A stretch of DNA of 47,570 bases, taken from NCBI GenBank assembly GCA_905202215.1, contig CAJKRG010000017.1:1-47570 (forward strand), given 5' to 3'. Below the pieces are notes generated by a model that was not told where the DNA came from, did not search any database, and saw nothing but the letters and a program-made list of their open reading frames with translations. Origin of the DNA: an uncultured Porphyromonadaceae bacterium (GTDB lineage: Bacteria > Bacteroidota > Bacteroidia > Bacteroidales > Muribaculaceae). Below, in pieces: positions 9,051 through 16,864 of this stretch. Both the position numbers and the translations under genes were made by a program. Positions within the stretch are counted from its first letter, which is position 1, and every line of letters begins with the position of its first letter.

Positions 9051-9082
9051 CAAAGATAATGTTTTTTCTGTATTCCTGTCAA
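9051..9082 (-). promoter_or_regulatory. Promoter of the DUF805-ABC-AGCS-GHL10-GT2 operon
   Basis: On the minus strand TTG (9082-9080), a 21-nt spacer and TATCTTTG (9058-9051) fit the Bacteroidetes consensus. The start would fall near 9045, about 20 nt before the DUF805 ATG. No equally good promoter was seen inside the operon, where neighbouring genes overlap or are 4 nt apart. Confidence 0.65.
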
Positions 9083-9102
9083 AAAAATCGTTCGGCCACC
9101 CT

Positions 9103-9714
9103 CTAATTATACGACGGATAGCGAGGCAGCAATAGCCACGGTCGGTAGGCTTCTCCGAGTGAACGCACATTCCTGTGCCAGTACGGATCGGCGTTGCCGT
9201 TCAGTAACTCTTCGGGCGATCGCGGCGAAGGCGCCTGCGCCCAGGTACCTTCACGTATCTCCTGTTCAAGCTGCCCCGGGCACCAGCTGCTGTATCCTAT
9301 GAAAAAACGCAGATTGCCTTCGGCCGGATAGCCGCTGTTCACATATTCCAGCACAGCATCAAAATCTCCTCCGACATACAGGCCGTTGCTGTACGGGCGC
9401 CCGTCGGGTATCACTTCGGGTCCGAGAGTGTGTATGAAGTATAGTCTGTCAAGTCCGAGCGGGCCGCCGCAGTATACCGGCTGATCCGCCTCTTTCGACA
9501 CTCCGTCGAGCAGTTCGGAAAGCATATATTCGGTTCGGTTGTTCATCACTACCCCTGTGGCGCCTTCCTCCGGGGCATAGTCTATTATCGACACAACCCC
9601 GTGGTTGAAGTACGATTCCTTCAGAAAAGGCTCGGCAACCAGCAGGCCGCCGCAGCGTGGGGCGCGTTCATCGATGCTTACGATGTGGAAAAGACTGTTG
9701 GCTAAATTCTTCAT
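9103..9714 (-). CDS. YqgE/AlgH family protein (UPF0301)
   Basis: A 203-residue cytosolic protein of the YqgE/AlgH family. Conserved blocks are GGLLVAEPFL near the N-terminus, EEGATGVVMNNRTEYML, YCGGPLGLDRLYFIHT and FIGYSSWCPGQLEQEIREGTW (the family's GYxGWxxGQLE). The length fits Bacteroidetes homologues. Its biochemical role is not established; AlgH in Pseudomonas was linked to alginate regulation. No consensus promoter lies in the 70 nt before its ATG. It could be read from the minus-strand promoter at 9911-9942, in which case it lies behind the hairpin at 9785-9820. Confidence 0.93.
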   Translation of the reverse strand: MKNLANSLFHIVSIDERAPRCGGLLVAEPFLKESYFNHGVVSIIDYAPEEGATGVVMNNRTEYMLSELLDGVSKEADQPVYCGGPLGLDRLYFIHTLGPEVIPDGRPYSNGLYVGGDFDAVLEYVNSGYPAEGNLRFFIGYSSWCPGQLEQEIREGTWAQAPSPRSPEELLNGNADPYWHRNVRSLGEAYRPWLLLPRYPSYN

Positions 9715-9784
9715 CTCACAGATAGCTGGTTGTTTATACTCTTACAACGCATATCTTTCCATTTTGGTTTGACCGATGAAGACC

Positions 9785-9820
9785 AAAAGAAAAAGGGCTG
9801 TATCTCGCGACAGAGCCCTC
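9785..9820 (-). terminator. Intrinsic terminator or attenuator upstream of yqgE
   Basis: In the minus-strand direction AGGGCT (9819-9814) pairs with AGCCCT (9799-9794), with further CTGT/ACAG pairing possible inside the loop. A T-rich run TTTTTCTTTT follows. It is well placed to end a transcript from the promoter at 9911-9942 before yqgE. Confidence 0.6.
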
Positions 9821-9906
9821 TAATAATCTACAATCTATAAAAACATATATCTTATGAAAGAATTGGAGCCGGGGTTGGTTCCGGTGCGGAGCTACTTCCC
9901 TTTTCC
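9786..9906 (-). ncRNA. Candidate small RNA or leader RNA, about 120 nt
   Basis: A consensus minus-strand promoter and a hairpin plus T-tract bracket a stretch with no convincing protein. The predicted RNA begins near 9906 with GGAAAAGGGAAGUAGCUCC and ends in CCCUUUUUCUUUU. Its 5' GAAAAGGG can pair with 3' CCCUUUUUC (one bulged U), so the ends could form a closing stem, or compete with the terminator hairpin. An internal CCGG(8 nt)CCGG could form another hairpin. It could be a stand-alone sRNA (for example 6S-like) or an attenuated leader of yqgE. I cannot assign it to a named RNA family from memory. Confidence 0.5.
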
Positions 9907-9910
9907 GTTG

Positions 9911-9942
9911 CAAAAGTAATAACAAAGCTTGAATTGTGCAAA
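9911..9942 (-). promoter_or_regulatory. Promoter of the candidate small RNA
   Basis: On the minus strand TTTG (9942-9939), a spacer of 20 nt and TACTTTTG (9918-9911) match the Bacteroidetes promoter exactly. The predicted start is near 9906. The element lies back to back with the plus-strand promoter at 9978-10008. Confidence 0.72.
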
Positions 9943-9977
9943 TTTTTGTTTAAAAAATATGCACATGCCCGTTTTTC

Positions 9978-10008
9978 TTGGTTAATAGGCGCTTTATTCG
10001 TACTTTTG
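9978..10008 (+). promoter_or_regulatory. Promoter of the lipoprotein gene, with a long leader
   Basis: TTG at 9978-9980, a 20-nt spacer and TACTTTTG at 10001-10008 match the consensus. The predicted start near 10014 leaves about 170 nt before the ATG at 10183. I see no strong hairpin or known riboswitch in that leader. It ends in an A-rich stretch typical of Bacteroidetes start sites. Confidence 0.7.
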
Positions 10009-10182
10009 TTCTCCATTATTCAGACCTGCGGGAGAGCATTTATATTGCCTTGGCTTTTTTGTCGGCACATCCGTCGTTTCGCGATTGCATGGCCACTATG
10101 CCACCTCTTGAGAATGAATGATTCAAATGAGAATTTACCAATCTGTGTTTTAACAGCCATTATTAAACACTCATCTAAAAAA

Positions 10183-11037
10183 ATGTTCAAGACTTTTAAA
10201 GTAATCTTTGCCGCTGCGGTTCTCGCTATGGGCCTGTCCTCATGTATTGGCGGCGATGACGACACCACACGTTCCGAAACAATCATGAACTGTTTCGCAT
10301 ATGTCGAAAATCTTGCCGACCGGCAGCCTTCCGGCTTTACAGGCCTGTCATACGAAATCAAGCTCAACTACACCAAGGGAACAGCCGACGTTACTATCAA
10401 CGATATGAAGTTGCCTGACGGCAAATCGTATTCTTCAGTAAAACTTTCGGATATGAAGTTCTCTATAAATAAAGAAGGTTGGATCGAGCTTTCGGCATCG
10501 TCCCTCGAGGCTCAGGCTCCTGACGCAACCTTACAGCTGTCGTCGGTCGATATCCGCATCTGCGACCGTGTGACAGCTGAAATGCGTCTGCCGGGTTTCT
10601 ATGCGCGATATATAGTGGATGCCAAATATTCTGTGCTTTCGGCCGCTTCTAAACAGTATCAGTTCGGCACCACCACCTCAACATGGGCTTCCGGAAAATA
10701 TGAGACTACCGCTGTCGACTATGTGTTCGGTTTCGAACCTGAGGCACGCACAGTCAATATCCTCATGAAGAATTGCCGTTTTGTCGAGCAGATGCCAGCT
10801 ATGAATATTCTTCTCGAGAAAGTGCCGTTCACCGTATCTGGCTCCAGCGCTAATTTTAATATCGAGTCGATTGTGCCCAAGATCGGCGATACTCCTTTCC
10901 CCGGCTTTACGATCAAGAATCTCTCCGGATATTATGATTTCTCGACCGGTTTTGTTGCCACATTCCAGTGCACACCCGAGACCATGCCTCTCGATTTCAC
11001 CGTGAACATAGACTGCAAATACGATTTCTCCAAATAA
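10183..11037 (+). CDS. Lipoprotein of unknown function
   Basis: A 284-residue predicted lipoprotein. A signal sequence (MFKTFKVIFAAAVLAMG) leads to lipobox LSSC, with Cys19 followed by IGGDDD; acidic residues after the Cys resemble the signal that sends Bacteroidetes lipoproteins to the cell surface. The mature part is beta-rich, with alternating polar and hydrophobic stretches and no enzyme motif I recognise. The frame is open from 9934, but the upstream codons include the promoter, so ATG 10183 is used. It stands alone between its own promoter and a strong terminator. An envelope or surface binding role is inference. Confidence 0.85.
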   Translation: MFKTFKVIFAAAVLAMGLSSCIGGDDDTTRSETIMNCFAYVENLADRQPSGFTGLSYEIKLNYTKGTADVTINDMKLPDGKSYSSVKLSDMKFSINKEGWIELSASSLEAQAPDATLQLSSVDIRICDRVTAEMRLPGFYARYIVDAKYSVLSAASKQYQFGTTTSTWASGKYETTAVDYVFGFEPEARTVNILMKNCRFVEQMPAMNILLEKVPFTVSGSSANFNIESIVPKIGDTPFPGFTIKNLSGYYDFSTGFVATFQCTPETMPLDFTVNIDCKYDFSK

Positions 11038-11043
11038 TCGTCG

Positions 11044-11080
11044 GCTCCGCCCCAATACCGGGCGGAGCTTTTTTCTTTCC
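11044..11080 (+). terminator. Intrinsic terminator of the lipoprotein gene
   Basis: A perfect 9-bp stem GCTCCGCCC (11044-11052) and GGGCGGAGC (11060-11068), with a 7-nt loop, is followed by TTTTTTCTTTCC. It isolates the lipoprotein gene from the nuo-atp locus downstream. Confidence 0.9.
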
Positions 11081-11137
11081 GGGTAGTTTATGTACCTTTC
11101 GTCGACATTTCGACAAAAGATTTTTATGGAGAGGGTA

Positions 11138-11167
11138 GTGTTAATTAAAACAAAAAGCGTATCTTTG
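11138..11167 (+). promoter_or_regulatory. Promoter of the nuo-atp locus
   Basis: TATCTTTG at 11160-11167 is an exact -7 match. Upstream, GTG at 11138-11140 with 19 nt spacing is only a partial -33 element. The predicted start near 11173 gives a leader of about 135 nt before nuoA. The leader holds short GC-rich inverted segments (TCCGGAC, CCGAGCTTCGG) but no recognised riboswitch or open leader peptide. It is the only consensus-like promoter seen for the 16 nuo-atp genes that follow. Confidence 0.6.
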
Positions 11168-11308
11168 CACGCAAAAGCGGAGACTCCATGCCCTTTATTG
11201 TGTCCGGACGTGTCCGCCGATTATCCGAGCTTCGGCTTGCCTTGTTCCTCTCCCGGGCTGAGTCGCAACCTTTTAAAGACCGAAGAAAAATACATATAAC
11301 AAAAAAAT

Positions 11309-11689
11309 ATGATATCATCAGCCATCTTTGGAATTGAGAACAACGGGGTGCTCGCCATCACGGCCCTTCTCACAGGCGTGGCTCTCGTGGGCCTCGCCTT
11401 GTGGATTGCAAAACTCATATCCCCGCGCTCATTCAACCCTCAGAAGGGCGAAGCCTACGAATGTGGCATCCCGACACGAGGCGAAAGTATGTCGCAGTTT
11501 AAGGTTGGTTACTACCTTTTCGCTATCCTTTTTCTTATGTTCGACGTCGAGACGGTATTCCTCTTCCCTTGGGCCGTGCGTATGCGTGAACTCGGTGTCA
11601 ACGGCTTGCTGAGCATTGCCGTATTTTTCGGTATTTTAGTGCTGGGTCTGGTTTATGCCTGGCGGAAAGGAGCGCTCGAATGGAAGTGA
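11309..11689 (+). CDS. nuoA: NADH-quinone oxidoreductase subunit A
   Basis: A 126-residue inner-membrane subunit of complex I with three transmembrane helices. It forms part of the junction between the quinone-binding arm and the membrane arm. The conserved loop is seen as YECGIPTRGESMSQFKVGYYLFAILFLMFDVETVFLFPWA, with the invariant Cys in the first part and the acidic FDVE in the second helix. It is the first gene of the locus; its last 10 bases overlap nuoB. Confidence 0.96.
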   Translation: MISSAIFGIENNGVLAITALLTGVALVGLALWIAKLISPRSFNPQKGEAYECGIPTRGESMSQFKVGYYLFAILFLMFDVETVFLFPWAVRMRELGVNGLLSIAVFFGILVLGLVYAWRKGALEWK

Positions 11690-12288
11690 CCACAAAAAGC
11701 ATGCCCTACGACGCATGGAAAGATAATGAATATATCGAAGGTCTCGTAAAGCAGCTTCAGGAAAGCGGTACTAACGTTATCGTCGGTTCTCTCGACAAGC
11801 TCATCAACTGGGGCCGCTCCAACTCGATATGGCCTCTTACTTTTGCCACAAGCTGCTGCGGCATCGAATTCGTTTCGCTCGGCGCGGCACGCTTCGATAT
11901 GGCGCGTTTCGGTTGGGAAGTGGCTCGTTCGTCGCCACGTCAGGCCGACTTCATGATGGTGGCCGGTACCATTGTAAACCGTATGGTGCCCGTATTCCGC
12001 CGTCTCTACGACCAGCTTGCCGAGCCGAAATATGTCATCGCCTGCGGCAGTTGCGCCATCTCCGGCGGCCCCTTCCGCAAGAGCTATCACGTAGCCAAAG
12101 GCATTGAGGATATCGTGCCCGTCGACGTCTTCGTGCCCGGTTGTCCCCCCCGTCCCGAGGCTATGATATACGGCATCATGCAGCTTTCCCGTAAAATAAA
12201 GGTTGAACGCTTCTTTGGCGGTGTTAACCGTCAGGAAAAGCAGGCTGAATTCCTTGCTGCCCACCCCGTAGAGGGCGTCGAGGACTGA
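11680..12288 (+). CDS. nuoB: NADH-quinone oxidoreductase subunit B
   Basis: A 202-residue peripheral subunit that holds the terminal iron-sulfur cluster N2, the electron donor to quinone. All four ligands are present: adjacent Cys59-Cys60 in TSCCGIEF, Cys125 in CGSC and Cys155 in VPGCPPRPE. The order and spacing match the family. The start overlaps nuoA by 10 bases; a second ATG seven codons in (MPYDAWK) is possible. It works with NuoD to form the quinone pocket. Confidence 0.96.
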   Translation: MEVTTKSMPYDAWKDNEYIEGLVKQLQESGTNVIVGSLDKLINWGRSNSIWPLTFATSCCGIEFVSLGAARFDMARFGWEVARSSPRQADFMMVAGTIVNRMVPVFRRLYDQLAEPKYVIACGSCAISGGPFRKSYHVAKGIEDIVPVDVFVPGCPPRPEAMIYGIMQLSRKIKVERFFGGVNRQEKQAEFLAAHPVEGVED

Positions 12289-12310
12289 TCCCCACCAATT
12301 CTTCACCATT

Positions 12311-13942
12311 ATGGCAAATATCACAGAAACTATTAATAAGATTTTCCCCGGCGTCCCTGTCGAGGGAGATAATATACCTGTGCTCACCGTAGCCGAAGAG
12401 AAATGGCATGAAACCGCTCTGAAGCTCCGTGACAGCGAGGAATTGAAGATGGATTACCTCGTCACGATCGTGGGTATGGACTGGAAAGAAAATCTCGGCT
12501 GTATCTACTATCTCATGTCGACGGCTTTCGACACCATCGTCGGTGTGAAAGTGATAGCCAGAGGCGACCGCGAGAAACCTCTCATCACATCTGTCGCCGA
12601 CGTCTGGAAAGTGGCTACGCTCTACGAGCGTGAGGTCTACGATTTCTTCGGAATCATCTTCCTCGGCAATCCCGACATGCGACGTCTGTTCCTCAGCATC
12701 GACTGGGTCGGCTATCCCCTGAGAAAAGACTATGACGAGAATCCCGAACTCAACCCCGTAAGCACCGAAAACGAGCGTCAGTCCGACTTTACCGATGTCT
12801 ACACCGAAGATGCCGACGGTAATGTCGTCAAGAACGAAGTCCGCGTCTTCGAAAAAGAAGACTTCGTCGTAAATATCGGCCCGCAGCACCCCGCAACACA
12901 CGGTGTGCTCCGTTTCCGCACCGCCGTCGACGGCGAGACCGTCAAGAAAATCGACGTATACATGGGCTATATCCATCGTGGTGTCGAGAAACTCTGCGAG
13001 AATCTCACTTATCCGCAGACTCTGCACTTCATGGATCGTCTCGACTATTTCTCCGCCCATAATTACCACCATGCGCTCTGCATGCTCATCGAGAAGGCGG
13101 CCGGAATCGAAATCTCGCGTAGGGCTCAGGTCATCCGCGTGATGATGGATGAACTTTCGCGTATCGCATCGCACTGTCTCTTCATCGGCACATACTGCAT
13201 GGACCTCGGTGCCACGACAATGCTTTTCTACACTCTCCGTGTCCGCGAGCAAATACTCGACATAATGGAAAAGACCTGCGGCGCCCGCATGACATTCAAC
13301 TATGATTGCATTGGCGGCGTTATGGCCGATCTCGACAAAGACTTTGTTGCCGATGTCAAGGCTCTTCTTGCTGTTATCCCTAAAAACATCAAGGAATACA
13401 ACGAGATTTTCACCGGAAACGTCATCGCCCGCAACCGTCTCGAAGGCGTAGGTGTCCTTTCCCGCGAAGACGCTATAGCCTATGCCATCACTGGCCCCTC
13501 GGGCCGTGCCTCAGGCTGGGCTTGCGATATGCGTAAACTTCAGCCCTACAGCATCTATCCCGAACTCGACTTCAAGGAAATCGTGGCCGAAGAAGGCGAC
13601 TCGATGGCCCGTTTCAAGTGCCGCCTCGAGGAAATAGAGCAGTCTGCACATATTCTTGAGCAGCTCGTCGACAATATTCCGGAAGGCGAATATTGTGTCA
13701 AGGTGCCCAAGGTGCTCAAACTTCCCGTAGGAAGCTGGTTCCAGCTCACCGAAGGCTGTCGCGGCGCTTTTGGTCTCTATCTCGAGAGCGACGGATCTAC
13801 AAAGCCCTATCGTCTCAAGATCGCGCCTCCATGTCTGCCGGCCGCTGCCGTTGTCGATCATCTTACCCGTGGCGCGAAAATTGCCGACCTTATCACCATC
13901 GGCGGTTCTCTCGACTATATCGTTCCCGATATCGACCGTTAA
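12311..13942 (+). CDS. nuoCD: NADH-quinone oxidoreductase subunits C and D, fused
   Basis: A 543-residue fusion of the 30-kDa (NuoC) and 49-kDa (NuoD) subunits. Residues about 1-160 are NuoC-like, with YEREVYDFFGIIFLGNPDMRRLFL and YPLRKDY. A linker (ENERQSDFTDVYTEDADGN) leads to NuoD from about residue 185: NIGPQHPATHGVLRFR, GYIHRGVEKLCE, MDRLDYFSAHNYHHALC and a C-terminal KIAPPCLPAAAVVDHL. NuoD lines the quinone cavity next to cluster N2. Such fusions are known in enterobacteria and Bacteroidetes. No frameshift is seen at the junction. Confidence 0.96.
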   Translation: MANITETINKIFPGVPVEGDNIPVLTVAEEKWHETALKLRDSEELKMDYLVTIVGMDWKENLGCIYYLMSTAFDTIVGVKVIARGDREKPLITSVADVWKVATLYEREVYDFFGIIFLGNPDMRRLFLSIDWVGYPLRKDYDENPELNPVSTENERQSDFTDVYTEDADGNVVKNEVRVFEKEDFVVNIGPQHPATHGVLRFRTAVDGETVKKIDVYMGYIHRGVEKLCENLTYPQTLHFMDRLDYFSAHNYHHALCMLIEKAAGIEISRRAQVIRVMMDELSRIASHCLFIGTYCMDLGATTMLFYTLRVREQILDIMEKTCGARMTFNYDCIGGVMADLDKDFVADVKALLAVIPKNIKEYNEIFTGNVIARNRLEGVGVLSREDAIAYAITGPSGRASGWACDMRKLQPYSIYPELDFKEIVAEEGDSMARFKCRLEEIEQSAHILEQLVDNIPEGEYCVKVPKVLKLPVGSWFQLTEGCRGAFGLYLESDGSTKPYRLKIAPPCLPAAAVVDHLTRGAKIADLITIGGSLDYIVPDIDR

Positions 13943-13985
13943 ACTACTCGAATCACAAGCCAATCAGTAATATCACATCCGCAAT

Positions 13986-15062
13986 ATGCAAGATTTGTCA
14001 GTAATCACCGAGTGGATCCACAGCTTCCTGAGCTCCTTCATGCCGGGCTGGCTCACCACTACGGTCGAATGTCTTCTGATCGGTGTAGGCCTTCTGCTTG
14101 TCTATGCCTTGCTCGCGCTCTTCTACATATACTACGAGCGTAAACTCTGCGCCGCATTCCAGTGCCGCCTTGGCCCCAACCGTGTCGGCCCCATGGGTCT
14201 TCTGCAGAGCTTCGCCGATATGTTCAAGATGCTCATCAAAGAAATCATTCACCTCAACCATATCGACCGATTCCTCTTCGCTCTTGCCCCCTATCTGGTG
14301 ATTCTCGCATCTATGCTTGCTTTCGCCGTCCTTCCTTGGGGCAACGGTCTGCAGGTCATCGACTTCAATATCGGCATCTTCTTCCTAATCGCCGTGTCGA
14401 GCATCGGTGTCCTCGGTATCCTCCTCGCAGGATGGTCGAGTAACAACAAGTTCACACTCATCGGTTCGCTCCGTTCGGGCGCCCAGATGGTCAGCTACGA
14501 GCTCTCTATCGGCCTGTCGGTCATCACCATCGTGTGTCTCGCCGGCACAATGTCGGTAGGCGGAATTGTCGAGGCCCAGTCCGATCTGTGGTTTATCTTC
14601 AAAGGTCATATTCCCGCTATCATCGCATTTGTGATATATATGATAGCCGGTACGGCCGAGACAAACCGTGGCCCGTTCGACCTTCCCGAGGCTGAGAGCG
14701 AGCTTACCGCCGGTTATCATACCGAATATTCCGGTATTCACTTCGGTTTCTTCTACCTTGCCGAATACCTCAACCTCTTCATTGTCTCGGGTGTGGCTTC
14801 GCTCCTCTTCTTCGGTGGATGGATGCCTCTCCATATCCCCGGCTGGGAAGCTTTCAACCATATCATGGACTATATCCCGTCTGTCGTTTGGTTCCTTGGC
14901 AAAGCTTTCGTTCTCTCGTTCATCATCATCTGGTTCAAGTGGACATTCCCCCGTCTCCGTATCGACCAGCTGCTGGCGCTCGAATGGAAATATCTCCTTC
15001 CCATCAATCTCGTCAATCTCGTGCTGATGGTTCTCGTCATCGTCTTCGGATGGCATTTCTAA
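13986..15062 (+). CDS. nuoH: NADH-quinone oxidoreductase subunit H
   Basis: A 358-residue membrane subunit with about eight helices that forms the entrance of the quinone channel. The family loops are present: YYERKLCAAFQCRLGPNRVGPMGLLQSFADMFKML near the N-terminus and AETNRGPFDLPEAESELTAGYHTEYSG in the middle, with the conserved acidic residues. It is the last nuo gene before the ATP synthase block; only 36 bases, with no recognisable promoter or terminator, separate it from atpD. In a usual nuo operon nuoI would come next. Confidence 0.96.
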   Translation: MQDLSVITEWIHSFLSSFMPGWLTTTVECLLIGVGLLLVYALLALFYIYYERKLCAAFQCRLGPNRVGPMGLLQSFADMFKMLIKEIIHLNHIDRFLFALAPYLVILASMLAFAVLPWGNGLQVIDFNIGIFFLIAVSSIGVLGILLAGWSSNNKFTLIGSLRSGAQMVSYELSIGLSVITIVCLAGTMSVGGIVEAQSDLWFIFKGHIPAIIAFVIYMIAGTAETNRGPFDLPEAESELTAGYHTEYSGIHFGFFYLAEYLNLFIVSGVASLLFFGGWMPLHIPGWEAFNHIMDYIPSVVWFLGKAFVLSFIIIWFKWTFPRLRIDQLLALEWKYLLPINLVNLVLMVLVIVFGWHF

Positions 15063-15098
15063 TCCCAAGTCTAAAACCAATAAACTCCATATAATTAA

Positions 15099-16601
15099 AT
15101 GAGCGACAAAATAGGCAAGATTGCCCAGGTGATTGGCCCGGTGGTCGACGTCATCTTCGAAGGCGACGACAACATCATTCCGCCGATTTACACGGCTCTC
15201 AAAATCGACCGTCCCGACGGCACCGAGCTGATTCTCGAAGTGGAGCAGCATATCGGTGAGGATACCGTCCGCTGTGTGGCAATGGAAAGTACCGACGGCC
15301 TCCGCCGCGGTCTCGAGGTGAAAAACCTCGATCGTCCCATATCCGTTCCCACCGGAGAGCAGATCAAGGGTCGTCTTCTTAACGTTATCGGACAGGCTAT
15401 CGACAAGCTGCCCGAACTGAACCGCGACAACCTGCGCTCTATCCACCAGCCCGCGCCCGAATTCGAAGACCTCACCATCGGAACTGAGATCCTCACTACC
15501 GGTATAAAGGTCATCGACCTTCTCGAACCGTACAGCAAAGGCGGTAAGATCGGTCTCTTCGGTGGTGCAGGTGTTGGAAAGACCGTGCTCATTATGGAGC
15601 TTATAAACAATATCGCCAAAGGTCACGACGGATTCTCTGTATTCACCGGTGTGGGCGAGCGTACCCGTGAGGGCAACGACCTCCTCCGAGAGATGATCGA
15701 GAGCGGTGTCATGAAATACGGCGACAAATTCAAGGAAGGACTAGAAAAAGGTGAATGGAACCTTGCCGATGTCGACAAGGAGCAGCTCGCTCAGTCGCAG
15801 GCAACGCTCGTTTTCGGTCAGATGAACGAGCCGCCGGGTGCACGTCTCCGCGTAGCCCTTTCGGGCCTCACGGTGGCCGAACAGTTCCGCGATCAGGGTG
15901 CCGGCGGCAAGGACGTCCTTCTTTTCATCGACAACATCTTTCGCTTCACTCAGGCCGGTTCCGAGGTTTCGGCGCTTCTCGGCCGTATGCCTTCAGCTGT
16001 AGGTTACCAGCCGACTCTGGCCTCCGAAATGGGTGCCCTTCAGGAGCGAATCACATCTACAAAGAACGGTTCGATCACATCCGTGCAGGCTATCTATGTG
16101 CCTGCCGACGACTTGACCGACCCCGCGCCTGCGACTACATTCAGCTTCCTCGACGCAACCACCGTGCTCAACCGTAAGATCACCGAGCTCGGTATCTATC
16201 CCGCCGTTGATCCCCTCGAATCGACATCACGTATTCTTGACCCAAATATCGTGGGAGAGGATCACTACAATACCGCTCAGGCTGTGAAGCAGCTCCTCCA
16301 GAAATACAACGAGCTTCAGGACATCATAGCCATCCTTGGTGTCGACGAGCTCTCCGACGACGACAAGCTGGTGGTTCACCGTGCTCGTCGTGCCCAGCGA
16401 TTCCTCTCGCAGCCCTTCCATGTGGCCGAGCAGTTTACCGGTCTCAAGGGCGTACTCGTGCCTCTGAGCGAGACTATCCGCGGATTCAAGATGATTCTCA
16501 ACGGAGAAGTCGATGAATATCCCGAGCAGGCTTTCCTCAACGTCGGCACCATCGACGACGCCATCGAAAAAGGCAAACGCCTCCTCGCAGAAGTACAATA
16601 A
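15099..16601 (+). CDS. atpD: ATP synthase subunit beta
   Basis: The 500-residue catalytic beta subunit of F1. Motifs include the P-loop GGAGVGKT (residues 155-162), GVGERTREGND with the catalytic glutamate region, LLFIDNIFRFTQAGSEVSALLGRMPSAVGYQPTL (Walker B and the ATPase alpha/beta signature area) and the DELSDDDK (DELSEED-like) segment that contacts gamma. The length is typical. It opens the ATP synthase block, as is usual in Bacteroidetes where atpD-atpC come first, but here it follows nuoH directly. Confidence 0.97.
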   Translation: MSDKIGKIAQVIGPVVDVIFEGDDNIIPPIYTALKIDRPDGTELILEVEQHIGEDTVRCVAMESTDGLRRGLEVKNLDRPISVPTGEQIKGRLLNVIGQAIDKLPELNRDNLRSIHQPAPEFEDLTIGTEILTTGIKVIDLLEPYSKGGKIGLFGGAGVGKTVLIMELINNIAKGHDGFSVFTGVGERTREGNDLLREMIESGVMKYGDKFKEGLEKGEWNLADVDKEQLAQSQATLVFGQMNEPPGARLRVALSGLTVAEQFRDQGAGGKDVLLFIDNIFRFTQAGSEVSALLGRMPSAVGYQPTLASEMGALQERITSTKNGSITSVQAIYVPADDLTDPAPATTFSFLDATTVLNRKITELGIYPAVDPLESTSRILDPNIVGEDHYNTAQAVKQLLQKYNELQDIIAILGVDELSDDDKLVVHRARRAQRFLSQPFHVAEQFTGLKGVLVPLSETIRGFKMILNGEVDEYPEQAFLNVGTIDDAIEKGKRLLAEVQ

Positions 16602-16621
16602 TTTAACGACAGCTTGTAAAC

Positions 16622-16858
16622 ATGACACTAAAGATAATCTCGGCTCAGGAAGTAGTATTCGACGGAGAAGTCACATCTGTGACTCTTCCCGGCACTATGG
16701 GCGAATTCACCGTGTTGCGGAATCACGCCACACTTCTTTCCACCCTCGCCGCAGGCAAGGTGCGCTATGTCGATGCCGCCGGAGCTGAAGGAATCGCCGA
16801 TATAACTGGCGGTATAGCCGATATCGACAATAATGTAGTGTCTGTTTGTGTCTATTGA
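16622..16858 (+). CDS. atpC: ATP synthase subunit epsilon, short form
   Basis: A 78-residue epsilon subunit corresponding only to the N-terminal beta-sandwich that contacts gamma and the c-ring (LKIISAQEVVFDGEVTSVTLPGTMGEFTVLRNHATLLSTL). The C-terminal two-helix domain of longer epsilons, which can inhibit ATP hydrolysis in bacteria such as E. coli, is absent. The stop is in frame with no sign of a frameshift, so the short form is probably native. It lies between atpD and atpB in the same operon. Confidence 0.94.
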   Translation: MTLKIISAQEVVFDGEVTSVTLPGTMGEFTVLRNHATLLSTLAAGKVRYVDAAGAEGIADITGGIADIDNNVVSVCVY

Positions 16859-16864
16859 TAGCTT

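Noticed and set aside
9854..9919. 21-codon plus-strand peptide starting MKELEPG and ending PFPLQK
   Set aside because: It lies antisense to the candidate RNA and its last codons are the minus-strand -7 box; no plus-strand promoter was found upstream. A conserved leader peptide cannot be fully excluded.
9734..9925. 63-codon minus-strand frame upstream of yqgE
   Set aside because: Its start lies within the sRNA promoter and it runs through the terminator hairpin; no family match.
12224..13252. 342-codon open frame antisense to nuoCD
   Set aside because: Shadow of the conserved NuoCD frame, with a very acidic and His-rich composition.
14385..15626. 413-codon open frame antisense to nuoH and atpD
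   Set aside because: It spans the junction of two conserved genes on the other strand and has no recognisable motif.
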